DNA from: Diphasiastrum complanatum | Taxonomy: Eukaryota; Streptophyta; Lycopodiopsida; Lycopodiales; Lycopodiaceae | Length of the DNA stretch: 64,000 nucleotides | Assembly: GCA_029204225.1 (NCBI GenBank) | Contig: CM055099.1 | Span: 45,452,040-45,516,039 of the forward strand | Direction of reading: 5' to 3' | Shown here: in pieces, positions 1 through 11,777 of the stretch | How positions within the stretch are numbered: the stretch's first letter is position 1 | Layout of the letters: the number at the start of each line of letters is the position of its first letter | Position numbers and translations under genes: made by a program | The notes under the pieces: generated by a model | What the model saw: the letters and a program-made list of their open reading frames with translations, nothing else | Database searches by the model: none | Told to the model about the DNA's origin: nothing

Positions 1-3000
1 CCTCCTGCCTTTAAACGCTCTGCTTTATTTACTTGACATTTCTGGCAACTGGTTACATACTGGTGGACGTCCTTTTTCATACTGGGCCAGAAAAATTGCC
101 TACGAAGAAGCTCATGGGTCTTCTGTATGCCTGGGTGTCCCGCGCTAGGATTGTCATGACATTCATATAGGACCTGCTGCCTATAATCCTCTGAATTGGG
201 GACACATACTCTATCTCTATAGAGCAAGTACTCATCCTGAATGGAATACTGTTTCCATTTGAATCCTTGAGTCAACTGACCCTCAACCACTGGGGTTTGC
301 TTGGGTAATACAGGCTCAGAATCCTCAACGTCATCTGACGACGTATACTCGGACTCATCATCATCCTCAACGGAAGCTGCCGTATTCTTGGATGAACTGG
401 TACCAGCCTCGGGAACTGGTTCTGGAGTCTGTAACTGTCTGTTCTGGACTGAGTTCCAGATAATAGAGAAGAATGCATCATGCTGGCATTTCCCTCTCAA
501 GGACTCGAGTAACTCATTACGAATCTGAGTAAAACTCAGCTCGTTTATCATAGGCATTCTGCTAAGGGCATCTGCTACTGTATTGAATTTTCCACGCCTA
601 TATCTGATAGACATGTCAAACTCTTGCATCAACTCTGCCCAACGAGCTTTCCGACCTCTAAGCTCAGGTTGATTGCAAAGGTATCTGAGACTCTCATGGT
701 CTGTCAGGACCTCAAAGTTGGCACCATACAAATAATGCCTCCAAGTCTTAAGGGCATGGACTATAGAAAAGAGTTCCTTTTCATAGGCACTATACCTAGT
801 CTGTGCTGGCTCGAGTTTTTTACTCTCGAAGGCAACTGGTCGTCCACCCTGAGTTAGCACAGCACCTACTGCAAAGTCGCTAGCATCTGTTTCGACCACA
901 AATGGCTGATTGGGGTCGACGACCTTTAAAACTGGTGCTGTAGCTAAGGCTGTTTTGAGAGCATCAAAGCTCTCCTGTTGTGCGGACTCCCAAATGAACT
1001 CCTTTCCCTTCCCCTTAAGGAGATTTGTCATAGGGACTGCTATCTGAGCATATTCCTTGACAAATCGTCTGTAATATCCCATCTGAAGAGATAATGTGAC
1101 CCAAATATGCTACTTCTTCAACGAAGAATTCACACTTGGATTGTTTAGCATAAAGCTTATGCTTTCTGAGCAGTCGAAACACCTTTCTGAGGTGTTTTAG
1201 ATGCTCCTTCCTCGTTTTGCTGTAGACGAGGATGTCATCTAAAAATATGACTACAAACTTACCCAAGTATGGTCTGAGGACACTGTTCATCAAGGTCATA
1301 AAGGTAGCTGGAGCATTTGTGAGCCCAAATGGCATCACCTTAAACTCATAATGACCGTGACGAGTCCTAAAAGCTGTTTTCGAGACATCTTCCGATTTTA
1401 TACGGACTTGATGATATCCCGATCTGAGGTCTATTTTGCTGAAAAACTTAGCCCCGTCGACTCGTCTGCCCGAGGCATAGGGTATTTATTCTTAATTGTG
1501 ACTTTATTGAGGGCTCTGTAATCTACGCAAAGACGCATAGACCCCTCCTTCTTTTTCACCAATAGGACTGGTGAGGCCCATGGTGAACTACTGGTCTGAA
1601 TTTGGCCTTTCCCAAGATAGTCTGTTAACTGCCTAGTTATTTCTTCATCCTCTGTTCGGCTGACCCGATATGGAGGTTTAGAAACAGGTGCTGTACCTGG
1701 TACTAGGTTTATTACATGATCTACCTCTCTGCTAGGTGGTAAACCATGTGGCAAATCTTCAGGAAAAACATCTTTAAATTTAGACAATAAAGTTTCTAAT
1801 TTACTGATTTTCTGCTGAATAGAACTGGAAATAGAAACTTCAGGAATAAACTGAAAGTCACATAAGAATACCTGATGGTCTTCGTCTCCGATTAGCTGAC
1901 AGAGCTCTGAACTGCAGACCATAGGGCTGTTGGGAACATCATGCTCCCCATGCAACTGGATCTCTCGGCCTTTATACTGAAAGCTGAGGGTGTTCTCCTG
2001 ATAGTTTCTGTGGAGGGAAGGTCCTAAACTGTAGAGCCAATCTCTCCCGAGAACAATGTCTGTTCGATCCAGGTGCATTATCTGAAAGTTTATTTGATCT
2101 TGGTACCCCTGAATACCAAGATTTAACTTACTTACCATAGTTTCCCATATTTTTTTATCTTCACCCTTAGCTAATGAAACTATGTACCTATGCTGACTAG
2201 GTACTTCTGGTAGTTTAAGCTTTTTAACCAGGGTGTGGTTGATGAAATTATGGGTTGCCCCATCATCAACCATGACTCTTACTGACTGGTTACCAACTTT
2301 CCCATGCATACGTACTAGGTCATGCGGCCCAAAGCTGAAGGGTCTCGCTAGCATTGCAGAGGTCAGCTGGCAACAGTGTTCATGATCTTCATGATACACT
2401 TTGATCTCGGAAGCTGCCGAGTCACTGGGGAAACATACAGTCTGAACAAGATGAACTTGTTTTTTATCTTTCTTATCTTTTTTAGTGAAAGGCCCCTTGG
2501 GACACTGTCTGACTGTGTGTCCCTTGCCCATACACACAAAGCACAAACGTTCTTGTTTGGCTTTCTCAAAATCATCTGGTTTTAAGGGCTGTATGAGTGA
2601 AGGGCGTTTCTGAGGAGCTTCACCTTTAAATTTATTTTCTTTCTTTCTTTTTAAAAATTTCTTTTTAAATTGAAAGTCTTTCTGAGGAAGCTGCTCAGAA
2701 AGTGGTTGCTGTCTCGCTCTCTTCCTACCCACTGAATCATCATAGATTTGAGCATATCTGAGAGCTTGCTCAAGGGTAGTAGGCGAGTTTCTCTGGACCT
2801 CTACTTTATATTCATCTTTGAGGCCACGGACAAATCCCCTGATTTTTTGATAGTCATCCATATTTTTAATCTTTAAAATTGCCTCTCGATACTGCGAGAT
2901 ATATTGGATGAGGGACTTGTCCATTACTGTTCTTTCCCAGGCTTCCCAGGCTCTATCAAGTTCATTCTCTGGTAGAAATTCTCTTAGGAAAGCTTCTTCA

Positions 3001-3575
3001 AAAGCTTTCCATGACCGGGGAGTCTGCCCAGTCTCCTGGAGATTTAACCACCACTTATAGGCCATAGGCCCTAAAGAAAGACTGGCCTCAATTGCTTGCA
3101 AATGGTCAGGGGTCTGTTTAAGAGCATGAATGTTCTTCCATTTGCTGAGGAAGGTTTGTAGAATATCTGCATTTCTATCCTTCTCTTCCCCATTAAAAGT
3201 AGGAGGCTTTAAATCTTTAAAAACACTGGGGTGAGACCGTAAAGTCTCACCCGAAACTGATGGAAGTGGAGAAGGGGATAACTGAGAAGTGGAGGGAAGG
3301 CTTCCTTTCGCGGAGCTCAAAATCAAGTTTTTGAGTTCAGCGAACGAGTCGTCCACACTGGACTTGAAATTGGCTAATGCCAGCTTCAGTTCATCCACTT
3401 CTGTTACCAATTGGAGGAACTGCTCCTTGGTAACCAGTTCGTCGAGTTCTTCGGCAAACTGTTCCTGTTCTTCTACTTCCATGGGTTCCTTCCCTTTTCT
3501 GTAAGCCAAGGCTTCTGTTTCAAGTTCGTCGAAGCCTCTCTCCTGGGGTTGATCAGGTCCCTGAGGAGTGGTCAT
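1..3575 (-). pseudogene. Gypsy A gag-pol polyprotein, frameshifted in RT
   Basis: The first 714 codons (3575 down to 1431) are open. An acidic N-terminus (residues 30-85) is followed by a retrotransposon gag region (about 135-280), a basic stretch (283-330), a CCHC zinc knuckle (345-358), a pepsin-like protease and the start of RT with [20 protein letters not shown] (683-702). The protease active site reads [10 protein letters not shown] (436-445) where DTG or DSG is normal. Near 1455 a short deletion shifts the frame. RT resumes at 1338 with [12 protein letters not shown] and [11 protein letters not shown] second loss near 1080 removes part of the thumb and joins LGHIISSDG to YYRRFVKEY. RNase H (TDASDFAVGAV) and the first integrase zinc finger (HPGIQ, then CQKCQVNKAER) reach base 1. 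The enzyme would copy element RNA in cytoplasmic particles. This copy is broken. Confidence 0.9.
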
Positions 3576-4271
3576 CTTCGAAACTGAAAGAGAGCTACCT
3601 TAACTTCTGAAGGAAAAAAGTCTAAAAGACTAATTTACAACTGTACAAGGGAAAGGAAAGATGACTTAGCTGTTTCTGAGGACTGTACTTCCAAAGAAAG
3701 AATGAAGAGGAACCCTTTCAGCTCTTTTCCCCAAAATTTCAGACCTGCTGTTCCGAAAAATGCCAGTTTGAAGCTTCAAAACGGTGCTAAATTTCCCGGT
3801 TTTTTGATGATAGTAGCTCGCTGGTCTGATAGGAATCCTCTTGCTCCAAATCTCTGACGTTGGGGCCCAAAAACTTGTTGAAAAACCAGATTTTCAGAAG
3901 TACTGGCAGCGCTGGCCCTGCTCCTCCTTTTTGGCTTCAAACTCGTTGAGAACCAGTAACTTTTTCCCTGGAAATCGGATGTAGGTCTCTGACTGTACAG
4001 CGATGGAGGTGCTGGCTTCTTCCTACTCTAATTTCGCTGGGAAAATTATAGAGAATCCTCTCAACTCAGTGGGAAACAGCTGTTTTTTCAGCGAGTTACC
4101 TACACTTGGAATCTGACTCCTTGCTACTGTGATTTCTCAATGGAAATCAGAAGTTTGAAGGCTGCTCCTACGGCGATCCTCCTCCTCAATTCTTTTCTGA
4201 GAATCTGAGAAATCTTTCCTATCTTCTGATAGCTTTCTCTACTGCTGTCCTGAACTCCCTAGGATGGAGAT
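3576..4271 (-). other. Gypsy A untranslated leader
   Basis: This interval lies between the primer-binding site and the gag start on the minus strand. It holds no open frame of note. It would carry the packaging signal of the element RNA, but no such structure can be identified by eye. Confidence 0.6.
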
Positions 4272-4284
4272 GGCTCTGATACCA
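4272..4284 (-). other. Gypsy A primer-binding site
   Basis: The minus strand reads TGGTATCAGAGCC one base inside the LTR end. It is complementary to the 3' end of plant initiator methionine tRNA, the usual primer for plant LTR elements. It fixes the LTR boundary and the element orientation. Confidence 0.88.
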
Positions 4285-4285
4285 G

Positions 4286-4643
4286 TGTAATAGATCCTAA
4301 CACCACAGTAGGGCAAACACTAACTGATCCACCCAACCTTGCCTACTCCCTGATATAGAGTAAGCCCCTCCTAGCCCAGTGTGAGGACTGGTAGCATGCA
4401 ACTGCCAAGTGTCGGCCACGTGGCACTGACGTGGCCGACTGCACGTCGGGACCCAACTGGGGGCCCTATCCTGCTGACAGGGTCCCTAGGCTGTGTTAGG
4501 CCCGCCATAGCTATGGACCGTGCTGGGGCACACTACTCACACTGTCTTGCCCTGTTGGTCATGTACGCTGGACACGACCCTGACTGTGGTATCTGACCTA
4601 TCTGTGTTCTCTAGGGTTCGGCACTGGTTACGAGCTCGTAACA
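4286..4643 (-). repeat. Gypsy A 5' LTR, about 358 bp
   Basis: On the minus strand the LTR starts TGTTACGAGCTCG and ends GGATCTATTACA beside the primer-binding site. The outer border is inferred from the TG terminus, because no second LTR is in the window for comparison. Confidence 0.72.
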
Positions 4644-4719
4644 CAAGGGGACCACGAGGAGGTCAGCATTTCAAGAGGTAAAAAGGAATCAGTCGCATGA
4701 AAAACCTCTAATGCATAAA

Positions 4720-5151
4720 AAGCCCAAAAGTTTAGTGGATACAGGCAGTATACATTCATTTATTAGCAGTTACATGTCCACCAAGATTCGTTCTACACAT
4801 GTTCCTGCTTCCCAGCCTCTCAGTGTTGAGGTTGCTAGTTCCCATTCTTTTCTCAGTTCTCAGATGTTTTAGGGCTTGGATTATTGCATTGGTGATTTTT
4901 CTAGTCAGGCGGATTTCTACATCATTCCTCTGGAGCGCTATGACATTATTTTTGGTGCAGACTGGTTTTCTTCACTTGGTACTGTTGTTGTGGATCCCTT
5001 TCCTTTACTCATGCTGGTCAGCATCATTCACTTGCTGGTATTGATTCCCAGGGTGACTATCAGTTGGTTACCGGGAGGCAGTTTATGCGTAGCCTGCCAA
5101 AGGCTCCGGGTGCACTTTCCATTCAGAGTAGTAAGTGCGCCCTCCTACTAG
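4720..5151 (+). pseudogene. Gypsy protease remnant, plus strand
   Basis: The plus strand encodes an aspartic protease core with active site LVDTGSIHSFI (from about 4730). An in-frame TAG near 4868 follows, then a continuation with FYIIPLERYDIIFGADW, matching the flap and C-terminal part of Ty3/gypsy proteases. Gag is absent upstream and RT is absent downstream. The fragment is in the opposite orientation to Gypsy A and abuts its LTR, so it is probably part of an older element into which Gypsy A inserted. Confidence 0.7.
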
Positions 5152-5280
5152 GTCCCCATCAGCCTTATGTGATGGCTAACTCTGGCCCAAGGCCAATTAT
5201 GTGATTATGGCACAAGGTTGAGGCCCAAGGTCTTCAATACCCATGGTAAGGTCCTCCTAACACCTCACTAGGTTCCATAC

Positions 5281-5390
5281 CTCTATCCAAGGCATAGACA
5301 CCTATATGCCCTTATCCAAGGACACTAGGACCTTAATCCAAAGGCACCTACCCTTAATCCAAGGGTACCCCTTATCTAAGGGTGACTCGC
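5281..5390. repeat. Degenerate short repeat based on CTTAATCCAAGG
   Basis: About five imperfect copies of a 19-24 bp unit, roughly (C)CTTAATCCAAGGGTACC, stand in series. Variants such as CCTTATCCAAGGACA and CCTTATCTAAGGGTGA are visible. No gene is seen between the protease remnant and Gypsy B. Confidence 0.5.
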
Positions 5391-5699
5391 CATTTAGCCC
5401 CCCAGACACTAAATGGGCACATAGGGGTTATTGAAGTACTGCTAATTACATAGGTATGTAACATTTGAGGTCAATGTCATGAAAACCGAGGTCATGATCT
5501 CTTATCCCTCTAGATCTTTTATGGAGCTACTTACTTTCACTTTAGAAGGTCACATTTTGTCGATAGTTTCGTCGTGTACATACTTGGGTGTACTTTTCAC
5601 AGATCCTATCTTCAATATGAGGCAAGTACCTTTTGATCAATGAGGAAAAGGACAATCTCTCTTGGTCAATTTGGAGAGGTTTTGTTTCAAGTAGCATAT

Positions 5700-6224
5700 T
5701 GTTAGAATCCCCATCGTCATGCCGGTCATTACTAAAGCACAAACAAGTGGCGAACGCTACGTTACCACCCAACCATAGAGGTACTGCCACCTCCCCCCGT
5801 GCACTGGAGTTACAGACCACCATCAAGCAAGCTCGGATCTCAAGTAAGCCATGGTGTTCCATACCACCATGCCTTACCCTCGATCCTCACCTACCTACAT
5901 CCTGAGGCCTAGATACTCGTCCTGACCTGACTACCAGTGGAAGAGCTCTTCATTCTCCAGGAGAGAATGAATACCCAGCTCATGGAGATCCACCTCTATA
6001 TACATAGTCCAGGTGGGTCATCTCCTTCCATAGGAGTCATGCATGACTAACGACATGCGGCAGTTGTGCACACTGACGCGGGTCCATAACAACGAGTCAC
6101 CGTGTGCCAATGAGACATTGACACGTGGCACCCAAAAGACCTACAGCTCCAGATCAACGTTTCGTCCCATAATTGAGACCGTCACCTCAAGTTTCTTGTT
6201 GCGTACCCTTATGGGTACGTAACA
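5700..6224 (-). repeat. Gypsy B 3' LTR
   Basis: The plus strand starts TGTTAGAATCCCCATCGTCA and ends GGGTACGTAACA, and the full 525 bp aligns without gaps to 14911-15435. On the element's own strand this is the downstream LTR, just after the polypurine tract. Confidence 0.92.
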
Positions 6225-6240
6225 TTCCCTCCCCCTTTAA
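6225..6240 (-). other. Gypsy B polypurine tract
   Basis: The minus strand reads TTAAAGGGGGAGGGAA directly against the LTR start TGTTACG. This is the position and composition of the plus-strand primer of LTR elements. Confidence 0.8.
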
Positions 6241-6804
6241 GAGTCTCCTCCTAATGGGAGCAAGCCAGGGAAGTTCAGTCTTAAATAGTCCTCTCTCTCC
6301 CAAGTGTCCTCGTCATCTGTCTTACCTTTCCAACGTACGAGAAATTCAGAAACCAAATGGTTTCTCAATTGGTGACGACGAATGTCAACAACTTTTTCAG
6401 GTACATTAGGCACAAAGGTAGACAGATCCTCGAGCTCAACTAGTTCACCTTCCGGAATTAGGGAATCCTTCCTACCAAGTCGTTCTTTTAAACGACTTAC
6501 ATGGAAAACATGATGAACCCCAACCCCAATCGGATGTTCTAGCTGATACGCGACCGAGTTGATTTTCTTTACAACCTTATAAGGTCCGCTATATCGAGGA
6601 GATAGCTTATGGCATTTTTCCCGTCCGGAGTACCTTCGTATCGTTAGGGATTTAAAGATACACCCAGGTTCCGACCTCAATATCCCGAAGTGAACGACCG
6701 CGGTTAGCATAAAACTGAGCTTTATCCTGAGCGGTTTTCATGCTTTCCTTGGCCACTAGCAGCATTTCTTGCATATCTTGCAGGAAATCTACTGCAGCTT
6801 GCAC
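6237..6804 (-). pseudogene. Gypsy B integrase C-terminus with chromodomain
   Basis: This is the downstream half of the integrase cut by Copia 1. Joining across the insertion after removing one CTTGA copy gives an uninterrupted reading GLKVQAAVDFLQDM. A TAA follows VGTWVYL (6652) and a one-base shift near 6620 precedes KCHKLSPRYSGPYKVVKKI. Next come HVFHVSRLKE and a chromodomain, SEFLVRWKGKTDDEDTWERE. In chromoviruses this domain tethers integrase to modified histones and biases where the element lands. Inactivated by the insertion, the stop and the frameshift. Confidence 0.88.
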
Positions 6805-6809
6805 CTTGA

Positions 6810-7185
6810 TGTTGAAATAAATGCCTATTTTGCCCCTTAAGGCTTGTATACTTGTAACTTGTAAGTTGTGCATAAGACATGGGGGTAAAACATATATGTA
6901 CATAGTACACCCCACTTGTGCTAATTAGGCAAGTAAATCAAGTAGTGGGTTCTAGAGCTAGAATTAGCAAGACACCACCTCTATACATAACATGCTATAT
7001 GTAGCCCAAACTTTGGAGGGGTTTCCACGCCCTACTACACTTTGAATATTCACTCATGTTGTGTGAGATTTGAAGTCCTCTCTCTCTTGCTTTTGTGTTC
7101 TACTCCATAGCTGGTTTTCTGAAGCTTTCATAGTGTGCTTACTATGCTGTTATGATACTCCATAGCTAGGCCTTGGAATTTGTCA
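6810..7185 (+). repeat. Copia 1 5' LTR, 376 bp
   Basis: Starts TGTTGAAATAAATGCC and ends GGAATTTGTCA. It lacks 14 bp (GTTAAGGACCCATG) present in the downstream LTR at about 11518. Confidence 0.94.
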
Positions 7186-7198
7186 TGGTATCAGAGCA
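7186..7198 (+). other. Copia 1 primer-binding site
   Basis: TGGTATCAGAGCA directly follows the LTR end, complementary to initiator methionine tRNA. Confidence 0.88.
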
Positions 7199-7608
7199 GG
7201 TTATGTTGCCTGTGGTGTGGTGAAAGCTTGGACCTGTTTTTGATCAGATTCCTGCCATTCCTGGAGAGCAGCTTACCTTTGAGGAGGGAGCACTTTTTGT
7301 AGGGGCATCTGATCTCTGTGCTATCTGCATGGTTGGAGTACTGTTGGCAAGGGGAGTACAGGGAGCCAAAAAGTTTCTAATTTGGGACAAAAAGTTTTGA
7401 GTATTTTTGGACAGCCAGGACTGTAGGAGGGCTCTTTCTACAGTGGGGACTTCAGTGAAAGTTTTGAGTGGATCTTGGACAAGGGCTAGGACAGCCATAC
7501 AGGGGGATAGTTTCAAATCCAGAAGCTGAGGGTTATTGAGCAAGTGGCTGCATACCCTAGTTGGGTGAAAACCCGAGTTTGCCTTTTGTGTTTTATTTCT
7601 ATCCAGCT

Positions 7609-8124
7609 ATGTCTAGTCTTGCAGAGAGCATGCTGAGTGAAGCCAGCCGGCTTGATGGCACTAACTTTAGCATATGGAAATTCAAGATCAAGAACATTCT
7701 TGAAGACAAAGAATGTTGGAAGCTTGTGACAGGTGAGGAGCCTGTTGCAACATCTGAACTTGAACTTAAGGACTATATCAAAAGAGGGGAAAAGGCACAC
7801 AGAATCATCAACATGTCAGTGAGGGATAATGTGATTCCTCTAATCAGGTCAGCCAAAGGGCCTGTGGATGCATGGCACATTCTTTGTGCATTGTATGAGA
7901 CAGCAAGTACAACCAGGTTTCTCTACTTGATGTTGTATACTCTCAGAATGGAGACAGGGGAGACAGTTACTGATCATCTTACTAAGATTCAGGATATTAG
8001 ATATCAGCTTTCTGTACTTGGAGAGTTTATTGCTGACAAAGACTTGGTGCCAATAGTTCTGAATAGCTTGTCATATGCTTATCAGAACTTTGTGATGATG
8101 ATATTAGTGAGAGTACTGTGGTAA
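7609..8124 (+). pseudogene. Copia 1 gag, C-terminally deleted
   Basis: The likely start is the ATG at 7609 (MSSLAESML). An open frame also runs upstream of it to about 7561. The protein shows copia gag landmarks: LDGTNFSIWKFKIKNILEDK near residues 16-35 and AWHILCALYETASTTRFLYL about 70 residues later. After SLSYAYQNFVMM it jumps at about 8100 to the second half of a CCHC zinc knuckle (CGKYGHFAFEC, 8117-8149) in another frame. The first cysteine pair partner and the intervening part of gag are missing, so a deletion has joined the gag core to the knuckle. Gag would form the particle shell. Confidence 0.85.
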
Positions 8125-9818
8125 ATATGGACACTTTGCTTTTGAGTGCAGGAAGAAGCTTGCAGACCAAAAGAAGGGCACAAAGAAGCAAGGAGGAAAT
8201 GTTGTTGAGAGTGTTGCAAGAGAGGAGCAGAGTGACATAAGGCAAGTTGAGTTATTCTTTGTTGCATTGGCTTCACAAGCTACTACAGGTGGTTGGTACA
8301 TTGACTCAGGTGCTTCAAAGCACATGACCCCTCATAGGGATTGGTTTGATACCTTTGTGGGGATTAGTGATGGACAAGAGGGTGTGCCTAGGTGACAACT
8401 CAACACACAAGGTCAAGGGAAAGGGCACAGTACCTGTAAAGCTTCCATCAGGAGAAGTCAAAGTCATTAAGAATGTCGTATATGTACCAGGACTTGCTAA
8501 AAATCTTCTTTCAGTAGGAGCTATCACTCAACAAAATATGAAAGTAGAATTTGATGCTACTTCTTGTCTTGTGTTGGACTTGAGTGATAACATGAAGGTT
8601 GTGGCCAAAGGATTGCAGGAAGATAATCTATACAGGTTATACACTTCTATCCCTAGTCAGCATGCTTATACAACAAAAGGAAGTGATGTGGATAGGTTGT
8701 GGCATGAGAGGTATGGACATCTTGGCTACCAAAGCATGCAGGTGTTGAACCAGCATCATATGGTGGAGGGGCTTCCAGTTGTTAAGCCAAACTCTTCAGT
8801 TTGCGAGGGTTGTGCTATGGGAAAACAACAAAGACATAAGTTTGCCAAGGAAAGCACCACCAGGGCAGCAGGCATACTTGACTTGATACATTCAGATTTG
8901 TGGGGGCCAACTCAAACAAAATCTGCAGGGAGGGCATATTACTTTATGACCTTTATTGATGACTTCTCACGCAAGATTTGGATTTATTTCTTGAAGTTAA
9001 AATCTGAAGCATTCAAGTACTTCCTGCATTTCAAAGCTTTGGTAGAAGAACATTCAGGAAAGAAGATAAAGATGCTCAGGTCAGACGGTGGTGGAGAGTT
9101 CATTAAGAAAGAATTTGTGGAATTCTGCAAGGCCAATGGGATCAAAAGGCAGCTTACAGCTCCTCATACCCCTCAGCAAAACGGCGTAGCAGAGAGAAAG
9201 AACCGAACTATTGTGGAGTGTGCAAGGTGCATGCTCAAGGCAAAGGGGTTGCCCAACTCTTTTTGGGGCGAGGCAATGCACACAGTAGTGTTTCTGTTGA
9301 ATAGAAGTCCAACAAAAGCTGTGGAAGGCAAGACTCCAGAAGAGGCATTTAGCGGCATTAAGCCCAAGGTGGGCGCTTTGCGAGTGTTTGGTTGTACGGC
9401 CTATGCCCATATTCCCAAGGATAACAGGAAGAAGCTCGATGCAAAATCAGCAAAGTGTATTTTCTTGGGATACAGTGAAGAAAGCAAAGCTTACAGACTT
9501 TACGATCTTACTAGCAAGAAGAGGATCATAAGTCGAGATGTGATCTTTGAAGAAGATCAAACGCCTCCTATAGAGGAACTTGAGATGGAGGATGGTACAA
9601 GTGAATTTGTGCCAATACTTGATGACCCACATCCATATATTGAGGAGCCTCAGGATGATCATATGAGTGATCAAGAGGAAGAATCCGAGGAGGCTAGGAA
9701 GCGGAAGGAAAGGGGCAAATCTGTTGAGTCCTATTCACCGTCTTCATCACCAACTGCAAGGAAGAAGTTTCCCAAGCCCAGCAACATGAACACCAGGAGA
9801 CAAACTATGCACTTATGA
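8117..9818 (+). pseudogene. Copia 1 protease and integrase
   Basis: Protease begins at WYIDSGASKHMT (8294), keeping the DSG catalytic triplet. A frameshift near 8380 separates it from VCLGDNSTHKVKGKG. Integrase follows with an HHCC zinc finger (HERYGHLG ... CEGCAMGKQQRHKF) and DDE residues in IHSDLWGP, RSDGGGEF and NGVAERKNR. The GKTPEEAFSGIKP and FLGYSEESKAYRL segments typical of copia integrase C-termini come next. An acidic, Ser-rich linker (residues 425-480 of the 8346 frame) ends in a frameshift near 9800. Integrase would insert the cDNA into host chromatin. Confidence 0.9.
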
Positions 9819-11388
9819 CTACTATTTTGGATTCACAAGATCCGCATACATTTGTTGAGGCATCAGATGAGAAGGTATGGCAACATGTTATGCAAGAGGA
9901 GTACGACTCCATTCTCAAGAATGATACATGGGATTTGGTGAAGTTACCAAAAGGGAAGCATCCTATTGGCTGTAAGTGGGTCTACAGGACCAAATACAAA
10001 TCGGATGGGAGCATCGAAAAGCATAAGGCAAGGCTGGTTGCTAAAGGCTATGCACAGAAGGAGGGCTTGGACTATGATGAGACGTTTGCACCGGTAGCTA
10101 AGATGACGTCTATCAGGTTGGTTTTAGCATTGGCTACATTTTTTGGTTGGGAGGTCCATCAAATGGACGTGAAGAGTGCTTTTCTTAATGGACAGTTGGC
10201 GAAGAAGTCTACATGGAACAGCCACAAGGTTTTGAGGCTAAGGGCAAGGAAAGTATGGTATGCAGGCTTAAGAAGGCCTTATATGGTTTAAAGCAGGCAC
10301 CCAGGGCCTGGTATAGTCGTATTGACGACTATTTTGCCAAGGAGCAATTCATAAAGAGCCAGTCGGATTGCAACCTATTCGTGAAGGAGGAAGATGGGAA
10401 CATTGTTTTGATAGTTCTCTATGTGGATGACTTGGTCATCACGGGTAACAATGGGCAGCTTATTGAAAAGGTGAAGGCTCATTTATCAAATGAGTTCGAG
10501 ATGAAGGATTTGGGCTTAATCCACTATTGTCTTGGCTTGGAGGTTTGGAAAAAGGAAAATTGTGTGTTTATTTCCCAAGCTAACTATGCATGTGAAGTCT
10601 TGAACAGGTTCAACATGCAAGATTGCAAACCTGTTTCCACGCCCATTGATAGTAGCAGTAAGCCATCCAGAGATGATGGCACTCCTTTTGTGGACGAGAC
10701 TCTTTATAGGCAGCTTGTGGGTAGCCTGATTTATCTCACCACTACGAGACCAGACATTTCCTATGCGGTTGGTGTAGCAAGCCAGTTCATGAGGTCTCCA
10801 ACTGAAGCACATTGGAAAGCAGCCAAGAGGGTTTTGAGGTATGTCAAAGGGACAACCTGCTATGGGATTGAGTACACAGATGACGGAAAGCTTCAGCTTG
10901 GAGGCTTTACCGATTCGGATTGGGCAGGTGATAGGGATGATTGAAAGTCGACCACAGGTTACACTTTCAACCTTGGTTCAGGGGCCATTTCTTGGTGTAG
11001 CAAGAAACAGCCCACAGTTACCTTATCATTGACAGAGGCTGAGTACAGGGCAGCGGCAAAAGCTACCTGCGAGGCAATATGGCTCAGGAGACTTCTTGGG
11101 GAGGTGCAGATTCCACAGGATGGTCCTACTATTCTTCAGTGTGACAACCAGAGTTGCATCCAGCTTGCCAAAAATCCTATGTACCATGCTCGTACGAAGC
11201 ATATTGAGGTGGATCAACACTTTTTACGAGAGAAGATACAAAGCGGAGAAATTCAGCTCGAGTACTGTGATACCAACGAACAAGCAGCAGATATCTTTAC
11301 TAAGGCACTTAGTAGAGAAAAATTTGAAAAGTTTCGTAGCATGCTAGGTGTTGGTATGAACAAAATAGCCATTGAGGGGGGGTGTTGA
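9815..11388 (+). pseudogene. Copia 1 reverse transcriptase and RNase H
   Basis: RT opens with WQHVMQEEYDSILKNDTWDL and contains GCKWVYRTK, FAPVAKM, HQMDVKSAFLNG, ALYGLKQAPRAWY and the catalytic LYVDDLVITG. A frameshift near 10205 lies just after AFLNGQL. RNase H runs from FTDSDWAGD to the C-terminus, with TEAEYRA and [13 protein letters not shown]. An in-frame TGA (10942-10944) interrupts [13 protein letters not shown], where a CGA or TGG codon is expected. The frame ends 11388, overlapping the first bases of the 3' LTR. Confidence 0.92.
11372..11382 (+). other. Copia 1 polypurine tract
   Basis: TTGAGGGGGGG lies directly before the 3' LTR and overlaps the end of the RNase H frame. Confidence 0.8.
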
Positions 11389-11772
11389 AATAAATGCCTA
11401 TTTTGCCCCTTAAGGCTTGTATACTTGTAACTTGTAAGTTGTGCATAAGACATGGGGGTAAAACATTTATGTACATAGTACACCCCACTTGTGCTAATTA
11501 GGCAAGTAAATCAAGTAGGTTAAGGACCCATGTGGGTTCTAGAGCTAGAATTAGCAAGACACCACCTCTATACATAACATGCTATATGTAGCCCAAACTT
11601 TGGAGGGGTTTCCACGCCCTACTACACTTTGAATATTCATTCATGTTGTGTGAGCTTTGAAGTCCTCTCTCTCTTGCTTTTGTGTTCTACTCCATAGCTG
11701 GTTTTCTGAAGCTTTCATAGTGTGCTTACTATGTTGTTATGATACTCCATAGCTAGGCCTTGGAATTTGTCA
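11383..11772 (+). repeat. Copia 1 3' LTR, 390 bp
   Basis: Same ends as the 5' LTR, with the additional 14 bp. CTTGA follows directly as the second target-site copy. Confidence 0.94.
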
Positions 11773-11777
11773 CTTGA

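Larger units (their letters stand above)
1..4643 (-). mobile_element. Gypsy A: Ty3/gypsy LTR retrotransposon, 5' part only
   Basis: On the minus strand this region reads, in order, LTR, tRNA primer-binding site, leader, gag, zinc knuckle, protease, reverse transcriptase, RNase H and the start of the integrase zinc finger. It leaves the window at base 1, so the 3' LTR and most of integrase are not seen. Gag through protease is open, but RT carries two small deletions, so this copy is unlikely to encode a working polymerase. No target duplication can be tested because only one end is present. Confidence 0.92.
6810..11772 (+). mobile_element. Copia 1: Ty1/copia element nested in Gypsy B
   Basis: LTRs of 376 and 390 bp, a TGGTATCAGAGCA primer-binding site, a polypurine tract and gag-protease-integrase-RT-RNase H order identify a Ty1/copia element on the plus strand. 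The perfect 5-bp duplication CTTGA (6805-6809 and 11773-11777) flanks it. LTRs differ by about four substitutions and one 14-bp deletion, so the insertion is recent. The coding region nevertheless carries a gag deletion, several frameshifts and an in-frame stop, so this copy probably moved with help from an intact relative or decayed afterwards. Confidence 0.95.
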
